Positions 42,746 through 51,235 of a DNA stretch of 64,000 bases are shown in pieces; the first letter of the stretch is position 1; each line of letters opens with the position of its first letter. The DNA comes from Lacrimispora sphenoides. Its GTDB lineage: Bacteria; Bacillota; Clostridia; Lachnospirales; Lachnospiraceae. Location of the stretch: the NCBI RefSeq assembly GCF_900105215.1, contig NZ_FOIP01000001.1, positions 3,102,501 to 3,166,500 on the forward strand, written 5' to 3'. The position numbers were made by a program, and so were the translations under genes. The notes beneath the pieces are model-generated. The model ran no database searches and had not been told where the DNA came from. It worked only from the letters and a program-made list of their open reading frames with translations.

Positions 42746-45700
42746 AGCCATTGCAGTTGACCATGTCCGCTTTTGGTTCCTATGGAGGAAAGGAAACCGT
42801 GGATTTTGAGAAAATCGGTCACGGCATTTTCCTTATAACAGGAGATACGGGAGCAGGAAAGACCACCATTTTTGATGCCGTATCATTTGCCCTGTTCGGG
42901 GAAACCAGCGGACAGAAGCGGGAGCCTTCCATGATGCGCAGCCAGTATGCGGCAGAGGACCAGGAAACTTATGTTTCCCTGAAATTTTCTGAAAGGGGTG
43001 AGAGGTATGAAATTACTAGAAGCCCTTCCTATACAAGGATCAGCAAAAGAAGAAATAAAAATGGAGAGTATTCTGCAGTTCCCGTTCCGGCAAAGGCCTC
43101 TCTCCTCTTGCCTGATGGATCGGAGTACCCAGGCAATCTTCGGGATATCAATCAGAAGATCCAGGAAATTGTAGGCGTGGACTTAAACCAGTTCTCGCAA
43201 ATCGCCATGATTGCCCAGGGAGATTATTTAAGACTTCTTCATGCATCTTCCAGAGAACGGAAAGAGATATTTTCCAGGATCTTTAACACCGGAATTTACA
43301 GCCGTATCCAGTTGAAATTAAAAGAGCAGAATAATCTTTTTTATGACAGCCTGGAGAACAACCGCAGGTTATGCTTTCATGAACTGGAAAATGTAGTACT
43401 TTTGGATGAAAGCACTTATCAGGAACCATGGCGGGAGCTTTTGGATTTTAAGGAAACAAGGACAGAGGAGATCCGGAGGCTTTTAGGTTCCATCCTGGCA
43501 GAGATAAAGGAAAAAGAACAGGAGCTTTGTGAAGAACGGGATCACAGGGGAAAGCTTCTTTCTGATGTAGAAGGGCAGTTAAGCAGGGCCCAGGAAGTGA
43601 ACCGTCTTTTTGACGGCCTTATGCAGGCAAAGGCCAGGCTGGATGTTCTGGAAGGCCAGAAGGAACAATGGCTTAAGATAGAAGAACAATTAAAGGAAGC
43701 CGTCCGGGCAGAAAAGGCGAAAGGCCCTGAGAACCAGTTCTTAGATAAAAAGAGAGATTATGAGACAGCCATAAAGAGGGCCGAACAGCTTAAAAAGGAA
43801 TTGGAGGAAATAACCCTTGCCCTTGCATCTGCGGAAAAGGAGGCAAAGAAAAGCAGAGAGGCCTCCCAGGAAGAAGTCCCCAGGCTGTCAGTTTTCATCG
43901 AACGGTTAAATGAGGACATGCCGCTTTATGGCCGCTGGAAAACCATGGAGAGGGCTTCCCTTGATAAGAAAAGAGAGGAAGAGGAGGCTGGACAGTACTT
44001 TCATAGAATTGAGGCCGAGCTGTTCCGGTTAAAGGAACGCCTGACTGCAAACGAAGCAAGGCAGGAAAAGCTGGAAGAAGGGGCAAGGAGTCTGCCGGAA
44101 TTAAGACAGAGAAAAACTGTGCTCCTGGAGCGGCAGCAGGCCATGGGAGACCTTGAGAAAGCAGCTAAGGCAGGGGAGGCGGCAGACTTAAAACGAGAGG
44201 AATACCAGGAAGCGGTTATATGCGCCCAGAAAGATTACGAACAGGCGGAAGCGCATTATAATGACAGGTTTCGTGAGTTTCTGGCATTGCAGGCTGGAAT
44301 TATGGCTAAGGAGCTGGCAGATGGAACTCCCTGTCCTGTCTGTGGTTCCAACCATCATCCTCTGAAGGCAGAGCTGATAGAGGGTGCTGTCACCCAGGAA
44401 GAGGTGGAGCATGCAAAGAAAGCCAGAAATCAGGCAGAGGAACGGCGTTCCCAGGCCGTTCAAACTGCCGTCAGGGCCTTAGAGGTATGCCGTCACTTAA
44501 AGGAACTGTTGGAGGGAGAGGAAGAAAAATGGTTTGGGACTTCTTTCTCTCAGGATCAGCTTCATGTCCGTCTGAATGAAGAGAGAGCGCGGGCCGGCAT
44601 GCTTTTGCGGGAAGTGGAAAAGGAAGAGCAGGAAGCTTTGGAGTCGGACCGCCTTCTTAAGAAGCTTCTGGAAGAAAGGAAAGCGGACCGGGGGAGACTT
44701 ACGGAACTGGAACTTAGAAAAGAAGAGGCCATGAAGAACTGGCAGCAGAAACAGCTGGACAGAGCAGCCGCTGTCGCAGAGGCAGATCACGTAAAAAAGC
44801 TTCTGCCATACCCTAAGGAAGAGGAAGCCATGGGAAAACTGGCAGGCTTCAAAAAAAGAAAAGAAGAGCTTTTAAGAGCAGAGGAGCAAGCGGATAAACG
44901 ATTCCAGTATATCTTAGTGAAAGAAAAGGAAGGGAAAGGCCGTCTGGCCTCGGAAGAGGAAAACAAAGAGACGCGAAGGCTTGCACTTGGGCAGGCAGAT
45001 ACCGCGTTTCAATCCGCCTTGGTGGAACTTGGATTTTTAAAAGAAGTGGATTACCACAGGGCAAAGCAGGCACCGGAAATTGTAAGCCAGTGGGAGCAGG
45101 AAACAGGGAATTATGAAAAGGAGCTGTTAAAGGCCCGCACCGTTTACGGCCAGTTTAAAGAGCAGACAAAGGGGCGTGAAAGGATAGAAACAGAACAATG
45201 GAAAGGGCAGGCGGAAGCTCTTAAAGAGGAACAGAAACAGCTGCAGACCAGGGAGGCAAGGGTCACGGCCATTGGCAGCAGGGCTCTTCAGGCTGCTCAA
45301 AATCTGGAGCGGCTATGGAAGGAGAGAGCGCAGCTGGAAGAGAAATACCGTCTGTACCATACCCTGTTTCAGACTGCCAACGGGAAAATGGCAGGCTCCG
45401 TCAGCCTGGACTTTCAGACCTATGTCCAGAGGCAGTACTTTAACCAGATGATCCATGCGGCTAACAAACGGCTTGACGTAATGACGGACGGCCAGTTCCT
45501 GCTTCAGTGCAGGGATTTGGAGACTCTTGGAAAGCAGGGGGAGGTAGGCCTGGATTTGGATGTATACAGCATGGCAACAGATAAGGTACGGGATGTTAAA
45601 ACCCTTTCCGGCGGAGAATCCTTTATGGCAGCGCTTGCCATGGCCCTTGGCATGACCGATATCATCCAGCGCACGGCAGGGAATGTTAGTATGGATGCTC

Positions 45701-45915
45701 TTTTCATTGACGAAGGCTTTGGTTCCCTGGATGAGGAATCCAGGCTTAAGGCAGTCCGCATCCTTCAGGAGCTTGCTGGAGGACACAGACTGATCGGGAT
45801 TGTTTCCCATGTGACGGAATTAAAGGAACAGATCGGAAAGAAGCTCCTGGTGAAAAAAACAGAAAAAGGAAGCAGGATTTTGTGGGACTTAGATGTCCTT
45901 CCTGATGGCGTATGA
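42742..45915 (+). CDS. sbcC: Exonuclease SbcC subunit (Rad50-like ATPase)
   Basis: A 1057-aa SMC-like ATPase. Walker A GDTGAGKTT is near residue 36, followed by long coiled coils interrupted by the zinc hook CPVCGSNHHP near residue 530, and a C-terminal head with signature TLSGGESFMAALAMAL and Walker B LFIDEGFGSLDEES. It forms the SbcCD complex with the preceding subunit. Length is typical of the family. Confidence 0.96.
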   Translation: MKPLQLTMSAFGSYGGKETVDFEKIGHGIFLITGDTGAGKTTIFDAVSFALFGETSGQKREPSMMRSQYAAEDQETYVSLKFSERGERYEITRSPSYTRISKRRNKNGEYSAVPVPAKASLLLPDGSEYPGNLRDINQKIQEIVGVDLNQFSQIAMIAQGDYLRLLHASSRERKEIFSRIFNTGIYSRIQLKLKEQNNLFYDSLENNRRLCFHELENVVLLDESTYQEPWRELLDFKETRTEEIRRLLGSILAEIKEKEQELCEERDHRGKLLSDVEGQLSRAQEVNRLFDGLMQAKARLDVLEGQKEQWLKIEEQLKEAVRAEKAKGPENQFLDKKRDYETAIKRAEQLKKELEEITLALASAEKEAKKSREASQEEVPRLSVFIERLNEDMPLYGRWKTMERASLDKKREEEEAGQYFHRIEAELFRLKERLTANEARQEKLEEGARSLPELRQRKTVLLERQQAMGDLEKAAKAGEAADLKREEYQEAVICAQKDYEQAEAHYNDRFREFLALQAGIMAKELADGTPCPVCGSNHHPLKAELIEGAVTQEEVEHAKKARNQAEERRSQAVQTAVRALEVCRHLKELLEGEEEKWFGTSFSQDQLHVRLNEERARAGMLLREVEKEEQEALESDRLLKKLLEERKADRGRLTELELRKEEAMKNWQQKQLDRAAAVAEADHVKKLLPYPKEEEAMGKLAGFKKRKEELLRAEEQADKRFQYILVKEKEGKGRLASEEENKETRRLALGQADTAFQSALVELGFLKEVDYHRAKQAPEIVSQWEQETGNYEKELLKARTVYGQFKEQTKGRERIETEQWKGQAEALKEEQKQLQTREARVTAIGSRALQAAQNLERLWKERAQLEEKYRLYHTLFQTANGKMAGSVSLDFQTYVQRQYFNQMIHAANKRLDVMTDGQFLLQCRDLETLGKQGEVGLDLDVYSMATDKVRDVKTLSGGESFMAALAMALGMTDIIQRTAGNVSMDALFIDEGFGSLDEESRLKAVRILQELAGGHRLIGIVSHVTELKEQIGKKLLVKKTEKGSRILWDLDVLPDGV

Positions 45916-45961
45916 CAGGAAGATAAGAGAAAATCCGGTATTTTTTAGGTGAGATAAAAGC

Positions 45962-45989
45962 TTGACAACAGTGAAGAAACCTGTATAAT
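45962..45989 (+). promoter_or_regulatory. Promoter of the CLC transporter transcript
   Basis: TTGACA at 45962-45967 and TATAAT at 45984-45989 with a 16-base spacer, both consensus, placed right before the riboswitch. Confidence 0.85.
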
Positions 45990-46000
45990 AATTTTGAAAC

Positions 46001-46097
46001 GGGAATGAAGCGCTCCCATGATAGGATTATCAAAACTGCAATTTGCTGATGGCTTCTGTATATTTTGACTGAATATGCAGAAGGTATCAGCTTTTTT
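46001..46097 (+). ncRNA. Fluoride riboswitch (crcB motif) with terminator
   Basis: GGGAATGAAGCGCTCCC at 46001-46017, then ATCAAAACTGCA, then GCTGATGGCTTCTG (46045-46058) follow the conserved fluoride-aptamer pattern seen also at 24834-24895. The 3' aptamer strand starts a long terminator: GCTGATGGCTTCTGTATATT pairs with AATATGCAGAAGGTATCAGC, followed by six Us at 46092-46097. Fluoride should stabilise the aptamer and allow read-through into the CLC gene. Confidence 0.87.
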
Positions 46098-46186
46098 TAT
46101 TGTCAGGGTTTGATTGCCTTTAAAAATGCAAGAATATAAATGACCGGACCTTTTATAAGCGGCCGGTTTTAGGGAGGAATTGTTTG

Positions 46187-47413
46187 ATGCTGGAAAAAAA
46201 GCTGAAAAAGTACAGGGAATTGATGATCTTAGGAATTTGCGGAGTGGTGATCGGTGCAGCAGTGGGGATACTGGATACGGGATTTGGAAGGGTTTTGCTT
46301 TTTGTAACTGAATTACGGGAAGAATACTTTATCCCCCTGATCATTTTTCTTCCTGCCGCAGGAGCTTTGGCAGTTTGGCTGTATCACTGGGATGAGGGAA
46401 AGTGTGTTAAGGGAATGGGATTAATTTTTCAGGTGGGTCATGGAGAAGAGGACAGGATTCCTTTAAGGCTGATTCCACTAACGGTTTTAAGCACCTGGAT
46501 TACCCATTTATTCGGGGGAAGTGCCGGAAGGGAAGGAGTTGCCGTACAGATAGGAGCCACCTTATCACACTGGGTCGGCCTTAAAATAAAAGTGAAGAAC
46601 AACTCAAAAATCTTCCTGGTAACAGGTATGGCAGCTGGTTTTTCCGGCTTATTCGGAACGCCTGTCGCAGCCTGCTTTTTTGCATTAGAGGTTTTAACGG
46701 CAGGAACCCTGGAGTATTCTGCCCTGTTTCCGGCCATTGCCGCTTCCTTCACAGCCAGTACGGTTTCAAAAGCCCTGGGTTTGGAAAATTTTCATTATGC
46801 CCTGAACTCAAATATTCAGATAGATGTTTTATTTGCAGTAAAATTAATGGTGTTGGGAGCCTTGTTTGGCCTGGTAGGTTCCCTGTTTGCTTATGGTCTG
46901 GTTTCCATGAAAAATAAGCTTGGGAAAACTTTTCATGATCCGGTTAGAAAGATAACCATTGTGAGTATCTTTCTGGCAATATTGTTTATTCTATTGGGAA
47001 TGGGAAGATATTCCGGTCTGGGAACGAATTTGATTTCAGCCGGTTTCCAAGGAGGCCGTATCTATGGCTGGGACTGGATTTTAAAACTTGTACTGACTAT
47101 TATTACGATCGCAGCAGGATTTCAGGGAGGAGAAGTTACTCCTCTGTTTGCAATCGGTACAAGCCTTGGAGCCGCTGTTGCAGGGATTCTGGGATTGCCG
47201 CTTGACTTTGTTGCCGCAATGGGATATGCGGCGGTTTTCGGCAGTGCCACAAATACTCTTTTAGCACCTGTTTTTATAGGAGCCGAGGTTTTCGGCTATT
47301 CTTATTTGCCATATTTTTTTGTGGTCTGCAGCATTGCATATCTATTTAATGGAGACAGATCCATATACACGGCCCAAAAGAAATTATATAACTTAAGATT
47401 TTTTGAAAAATAA
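46187..47413 (+). CDS. CLC-type fluoride/proton antiporter (CLC-F-like, EriC family)
   Basis: A 408-aa CLC protein with about ten or more helices. Motifs: GGSAGREGVAVQIG near residue 110 (helix N-terminus of the anion path), GLFGTPVAACFFALE near 165 and GFQGGEVTPLFAIGTSLGA near 315. It lacks the C-terminal CBS domains of many chloride channels. The fluoride riboswitch upstream identifies it as a probable fluoride exporter of the CLC-F type, as known from riboswitch-linked homologues. ATG 46187 is used, with AGGGAGG ten bases upstream. Confidence 0.9.
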   Translation: MLEKKLKKYRELMILGICGVVIGAAVGILDTGFGRVLLFVTELREEYFIPLIIFLPAAGALAVWLYHWDEGKCVKGMGLIFQVGHGEEDRIPLRLIPLTVLSTWITHLFGGSAGREGVAVQIGATLSHWVGLKIKVKNNSKIFLVTGMAAGFSGLFGTPVAACFFALEVLTAGTLEYSALFPAIAASFTASTVSKALGLENFHYALNSNIQIDVLFAVKLMVLGALFGLVGSLFAYGLVSMKNKLGKTFHDPVRKITIVSIFLAILFILLGMGRYSGLGTNLISAGFQGGRIYGWDWILKLVLTIITIAAGFQGGEVTPLFAIGTSLGAAVAGILGLPLDFVAAMGYAAVFGSATNTLLAPVFIGAEVFGYSYLPYFFVVCSIAYLFNGDRSIYTAQKKLYNLRFFEK

Positions 47414-47492
47414 ATCAATGGATGAAACGGGTATTTTGCTCTATAATGAATAGAGCCATGAAACAAGATTCACATACAGAAAGGAAAATACC

Positions 47493-48113
47493 ATGTTAAA
47501 CTGCGAAAGAACCAGTGTTATGAACATAGAAAATGCCATTCGGGGTGCAAGAAATCCCATGAATAGCTGGGACCGGATGGACAGCGGATATAATGAGAAG
47601 GGTGAATACATCCTTGGACCTAATGATCTCGGCCTTGCAAAGCGGCTGAGAAAAGCAGGTAGCGACCACCGCAAATACATCCGCCAGATCCTGGTATCTG
47701 TGGATATTACGGCGCCGATTTACTGGTGGAAAGAATACGATACCTACAAAGTGGCTACTGTGGCCAATTCCACCAGCACTATGCATAAGATTCACAGCAA
47801 GCCATTTGAACTGGAGGACTTCAGCCATGATCATATGTCGGAAGAAACCCTGGCCTTTATGGAAACTGTGGTGGCTGAAATGGAAAAGATACGTCTCCGC
47901 TACATAGAGAATAAAAAGAAAGAGGATTGGTATGATCTGATCCAGCTACTTCCATCCAGCTATAACCAGATGAGGACATGCACTTTAAATTATGAAACCC
48001 TGATCAACATATACTTTGCAAGGCGCAGCCACAAGCTGGAAGAATGGCATGACTTCTGCCGGTGGATCGAAACACTTCCTTATGCAAAAGAACTGATCAT
48101 TGGAGAAGAATAA
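47493..48113 (+). CDS. ThyX-like protein without the RHR motif
   Basis: A 206-aa protein. Its pattern follows flavin-dependent thymidylate synthase ThyX: LAKRLRKAGSDHRKYIRQIL where ThyX has the H-xx-F-H segment, VDITAPIYWWKEYDTYKVAT where ThyX has VxAPxxxxRQWxRHR, NSTSTMHKI in place of NExSxRY, and a C-terminal helix NYETLINIYFARRSHKLEEW. The key RHRxxS arginines and histidine are replaced (DTYKVATVANS), so classic catalysis is doubtful. It lies 21 bases before dihydrofolate reductase, which supports a link to folate or dTMP metabolism. The assignment is by eye. Confidence 0.6.
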   Translation: MLNCERTSVMNIENAIRGARNPMNSWDRMDSGYNEKGEYILGPNDLGLAKRLRKAGSDHRKYIRQILVSVDITAPIYWWKEYDTYKVATVANSTSTMHKIHSKPFELEDFSHDHMSEETLAFMETVVAEMEKIRLRYIENKKKEDWYDLIQLLPSSYNQMRTCTLNYETLINIYFARRSHKLEEWHDFCRWIETLPYAKELIIGEE

Positions 48114-48134
48114 AGGAAAAGGAGGGGTTGACCT

Positions 48135-48626
48135 ATGAATATCATTGTTGCAGTGGATAAAAACTGGTCCATCGGCAATCAGGGCCAGCTTCTTGTTTCT
48201 ATCCCAGAGGATAAGAAGCTGTTCCGGGAGGAAACCATGGGGAAGGTGATCGTCATGGGACGAAAGACACTTGAGAGCCTTCCTGGAAAGCAGCCGCTTT
48301 ATGGAAGAACTAACATCGTATTGACCAGGGATCCGGATTACAAAGTAAAGGGAGCGGTCGTCTGCCACAGCCTTCCAGAGGCCCTTAAAGAGCTTGGCAA
48401 TTATCCTGAGGAGGATTGCTTTATCATAGGCGGGCAAAGCATTTACGAACAGTTTTTCCCATATTGTAATACGGCCCATGTGACTTATATTGACTATATG
48501 TACAGTGCCGATACACATTTCCCCAATTTGGATCAGGATCCGACATGGGAAATGGCGGCGGAAAGCGATGAACAGACTTATTTTGATTTGTGTTATACGT
48601 ACCGTATGTATCAGAGGAACGGTTAA
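48135..48626 (+). CDS. folA: Dihydrofolate reductase
   Basis: A 163-aa NADPH-dependent reductase that regenerates tetrahydrofolate. Motifs: NIIVAVDKNWSIGNQGQLL at the start, IVMGRKTLESLPGK (NADPH site near residue 40), YGRTNIVLTRD and FIIGGQSIYEQF near 95. Length is typical. One small difference is LLVSIPEDKKLFREET, where most have LPWxLPxDLxxF. Ribosome site AAGGAGGGG. It follows the ThyX-like gene. Confidence 0.95.
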   Translation: MNIIVAVDKNWSIGNQGQLLVSIPEDKKLFREETMGKVIVMGRKTLESLPGKQPLYGRTNIVLTRDPDYKVKGAVVCHSLPEALKELGNYPEEDCFIIGGQSIYEQFFPYCNTAHVTYIDYMYSADTHFPNLDQDPTWEMAAESDEQTYFDLCYTYRMYQRNG

Positions 48627-48771
48627 ATTCAGGCGCTTTTCGGTCTTTCGACTGTGAATTAACTGGATATACAAGCATATCCAGTTGCTTCAACAGGATA
48701 CAAAATCTGTAAGATAATAGGCAAAATTCGACTGAATCTATAAATTTTTATTGATATTTTTTTAATAAATG

Positions 48772-48800
48772 TTGTCAGTGCCATTTAAAAATGGTAATAT
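48772..48800 (+). promoter_or_regulatory. Promoter of the nfnAB operon
   Basis: TTGTCA at 48772-48777 and TAATAT at 48795-48800 with a 17-base spacer. The leader to the gene start is about 80 bases. Confidence 0.6.
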
Positions 48801-48887
48801 GATACGAGTACTATTTCGCCTGATCGTTGGGGAAGGCCATCAGGAAAGGTGTACAGGTTTATTCACGAAGACATTAGGAGGATGAAG

Positions 48888-49778
48888 ATGTATAAGATTT
48901 TAAAAGCAGAGATGTTAGCTGACAAGATCTATCTGATGGATGTGGAAGCTCCTCGGATTGCCAAAGCCTGCCAGCCTGGAGAGTTTGTTATTGTCAAGAT
49001 GGATGACAGAGGAGAGAGAATTCCCCTGACCATTTGTAATTATGATCGTGAGAAGGGAAGCATTACCATTGTATTCCAAACCGTAGGTGCAAGCACGGAA
49101 AAGATGGCTGTTTTAAAGACAGGAGACAGCTTTTCGGATGTGGTGGGTCCTTTGGGCAATGCGTCTGAATTCGTACACGAAGATATAGAAGAGCTGAAGA
49201 AAAAGAAATTTTTATTTGTGGCCGGCGGTGTAGGAACTGCTCCTGTTTATCCCCAGGTAAAATGGATGAAAGAGCACGGCATTGACGTGGATGTCATTGT
49301 GGGGGCAAAGACCAAGGACTTATTGATTCTGGAAGATGCCATGAGAGAGCAGGCCGGAAATTTATATATAACCACAGATGACGGCTCTTATGAAAGAAAG
49401 GGCCTGGTAACTGAGGTAATTAAAGACCTGGTTCTGAACCAGGGTAAGAAATACGATGTGTGCGTAGCCATCGGACCGATGATCATGATGAAGTTTGCCT
49501 GCCTTGTGACCAAGGAGCTTGGTATTCCTACGGTTGTCAGCTTAAACCCGGTCATGGTAGACGGAACCGGCATGTGCGGTGCCTGCCGTGTTACGGTCGG
49601 CGGTGAAGTGAAATTTGCCTGCGTAGACGGACCGGAGTTTGATGGCCATCTTGTTAATTTTGACGAGGCCATGAAGCGCCAGATGATGTATAAGTCAGAA
49701 GAAGGGCGCTCGGTTTTAAAAGAACGTGAGGGCGATACTCATCACGGCGGCTGTGGATTGTGTGGAGGTAACGAGTAA
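48888..49778 (+). CDS. nfnA: Ferredoxin-NADP oxidoreductase subunit NfnA (FAD/NAD-binding)
   Basis: A 296-aa protein of the dihydroorotate-dehydrogenase electron-transfer (PyrK-like) family. An FAD domain (IPLTICNYDREKG, near residue 50) is followed by an NAD(P) domain (FVAGGVGTAPVYPQVK) and a Cys-rich [2Fe-2S] segment (DGTGMCGACRVTV, then FACVDGPEF), ending in CGLCGGNE. With the next gene it forms the NfnAB-type enzyme that links ferredoxin, NADH and NADPH by electron bifurcation in anaerobes. ATG 48888 has AGGAGGATGAAG upstream. It ends one base into the next gene (TAATG). Confidence 0.88.
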   Translation: MYKILKAEMLADKIYLMDVEAPRIAKACQPGEFVIVKMDDRGERIPLTICNYDREKGSITIVFQTVGASTEKMAVLKTGDSFSDVVGPLGNASEFVHEDIEELKKKKFLFVAGGVGTAPVYPQVKWMKEHGIDVDVIVGAKTKDLLILEDAMREQAGNLYITTDDGSYERKGLVTEVIKDLVLNQGKKYDVCVAIGPMIMMKFACLVTKELGIPTVVSLNPVMVDGTGMCGACRVTVGGEVKFACVDGPEFDGHLVNFDEAMKRQMMYKSEEGRSVLKEREGDTHHGGCGLCGGNE

Positions 49779-51166
49779 TGGATGTATTAAAGAAAGTACC
49801 AGTAAGAGAACAAGACCCTAAGGTAAGAGCGACGAACTTCGAAGAGGTTTGTCTTGGATATAATGAGGAAGAGGCAAAAGAGGAAGCCAGCCGCTGCATT
49901 AATTGCAAAAACCCAAAATGCGTAGCAGGCTGCCCGGTATCCATTAATATTCCCGGCTTTATTAAAGAAGTGGAAAAAGGAAATCACGAAGAGGCTGCAA
50001 GAATTATTGCTGAGTCCTCTGCACTTCCTGCTGTCTGTGGCCGGGTATGCCCCCAGGAGAGCCAGTGCGAAGGCCAGTGTATTCGCGGAATCAAGGGAGA
50101 ACCCATTTCTATCGGAAAGCTGGAGCGTTTTGTGGCGGACTATTCCAGAGAGCACGGTTTCGTACCGGCTGCTCCGGAAAAGACCAATGGCAAGAAGGTA
50201 GCCGTCATCGGTTCCGGTCCTTCCGGTTTAACCTGTGCCGGTGACCTGGCTAAAATGGGCTATGAAGTTACTATTTTTGAAGCTCTTCATGAGCCGGGCG
50301 GCGTATTGACCTACGGCATTCCGGAATTCCGTCTTCCAAAGGAAGGTGTGGTTCAGCCGGAGATTGATAACGTAAGAAAGCTTGGCGTTAAGATTGAAAC
50401 CAATGTAATCATCGGCAAGTCCGTGACCATTGACGAGCTTTTGGATGAAGAAGGATTCCAGGCCATATTTATCGGTTCTGGAGCAGGTCTTCCTATGTTC
50501 ATGGGAATTCCGGGAGAGAACGCAAACGGCGTATTCTCTGCTAACGAATATTTAACCAGAAGCAACCTGATGAAAGCGTTCCGCAGTGATTATGATACCC
50601 CTATCGTAGCGGGCAAGAAGGTTGCAGTGGTAGGCGGCGGAAACGTTGCTATGGATGCAGCAAGGACGGCCCTTCGTCTTGGCGCAGAGGTACACGTTGT
50701 ATATAGAAGAAGTGAGGCGGAGCTTCCGGCAAGAGCGGAAGAAGTTCACCACGCAAAGGAAGAAGGAATCATTTTCAACCTTTTATCCAACCCGTTAGAA
50801 ATTCTCACCGATGATAAAGGCTGGGTAAATGGAATGAAATGCATTAAAATGGAGCTTGGAGAACCGGATGCTTCCGGCAGAAGAAGACCTGTTGAGATAG
50901 AGGGATCTGAATTCATCATTGATGTAGATACCGTTATCATGTCCTTAGGAACTTCACCGAACCCGCTCATATCCAATACAACAAAAGGACTGGATATCAA
51001 TAAGCGCAAATGTATCATTGCTGAGGAATCTACAGGAAAGACCAGCAAGGATGGCGTTTACGCCGGAGGAGATGCGGTAACAGGAGCTGCAACCGTTATT
51101 CTGGCTATGGAAGCCGGACGAGCTGGAGCAAGAGGCATTGATGAATACCTTTCTTCTAAGGAATAA
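49778..51166 (+). CDS. nfnB: NfnB / NADPH-dependent glutamate synthase small-subunit type (GltA)
   Basis: A 462-aa flavoprotein. The N-terminus carries two cysteine clusters for [4Fe-4S] centres (CINCKNPKCVAGCPV; CGRVCPQESQCEGQCIRG), then an FAD site (VAVIGSGPSGLTCAGDLAKM) and an NADPH site (VAVVGGGNVAMDAARTALRL). Often annotated as gltA, but the adjacent NfnA subunit and lack of a large GltB partner point to the bifurcating ferredoxin:NADP+ transhydrogenase NfnAB. A terminator follows. Confidence 0.9.
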   Translation: MDVLKKVPVREQDPKVRATNFEEVCLGYNEEEAKEEASRCINCKNPKCVAGCPVSINIPGFIKEVEKGNHEEAARIIAESSALPAVCGRVCPQESQCEGQCIRGIKGEPISIGKLERFVADYSREHGFVPAAPEKTNGKKVAVIGSGPSGLTCAGDLAKMGYEVTIFEALHEPGGVLTYGIPEFRLPKEGVVQPEIDNVRKLGVKIETNVIIGKSVTIDELLDEEGFQAIFIGSGAGLPMFMGIPGENANGVFSANEYLTRSNLMKAFRSDYDTPIVAGKKVAVVGGGNVAMDAARTALRLGAEVHVVYRRSEAELPARAEEVHHAKEEGIIFNLLSNPLEILTDDKGWVNGMKCIKMELGEPDASGRRRPVEIEGSEFIIDVDTVIMSLGTSPNPLISNTTKGLDINKRKCIIAEESTGKTSKDGVYAGGDAVTGAATVILAMEAGRAGARGIDEYLSSKE

Positions 51167-51184
51167 TCCAGATAGTAATAAATT

Positions 51185-51215
51185 AAAGGGCTGCCAGTTC
51201 ACTGGCGGCCCTTTT
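51185..51215 (+). terminator. Terminator of nfnAB
   Basis: AAAGGGCTGCCAG pairs with CTGGCGGCCCTTT around TTCA, ending in TTTT. It lies 18 bases after the nfnB stop. Confidence 0.85.
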
Positions 51216-51235
51216 GAAAGGTTGTTACATAATTT

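Noticed and set aside
47985..48674. 229-codon minus-strand frame opposite dihydrofolate reductase
   Set aside because: It is the reverse of a certain folA gene and the end of its neighbour; composition is that of a shadow frame.
48849..48887. N-terminal extension of NfnA
   Set aside because: The AGGAGG at 48878 serves ATG 48888; the extension has no ribosome site and family members start at the later Met.
49787..50155. Long minus-strand frames inside nfnB, sbcC and other large genes
   Set aside because: They are mirror frames of well-supported genes, without ribosome sites or recognisable domains.
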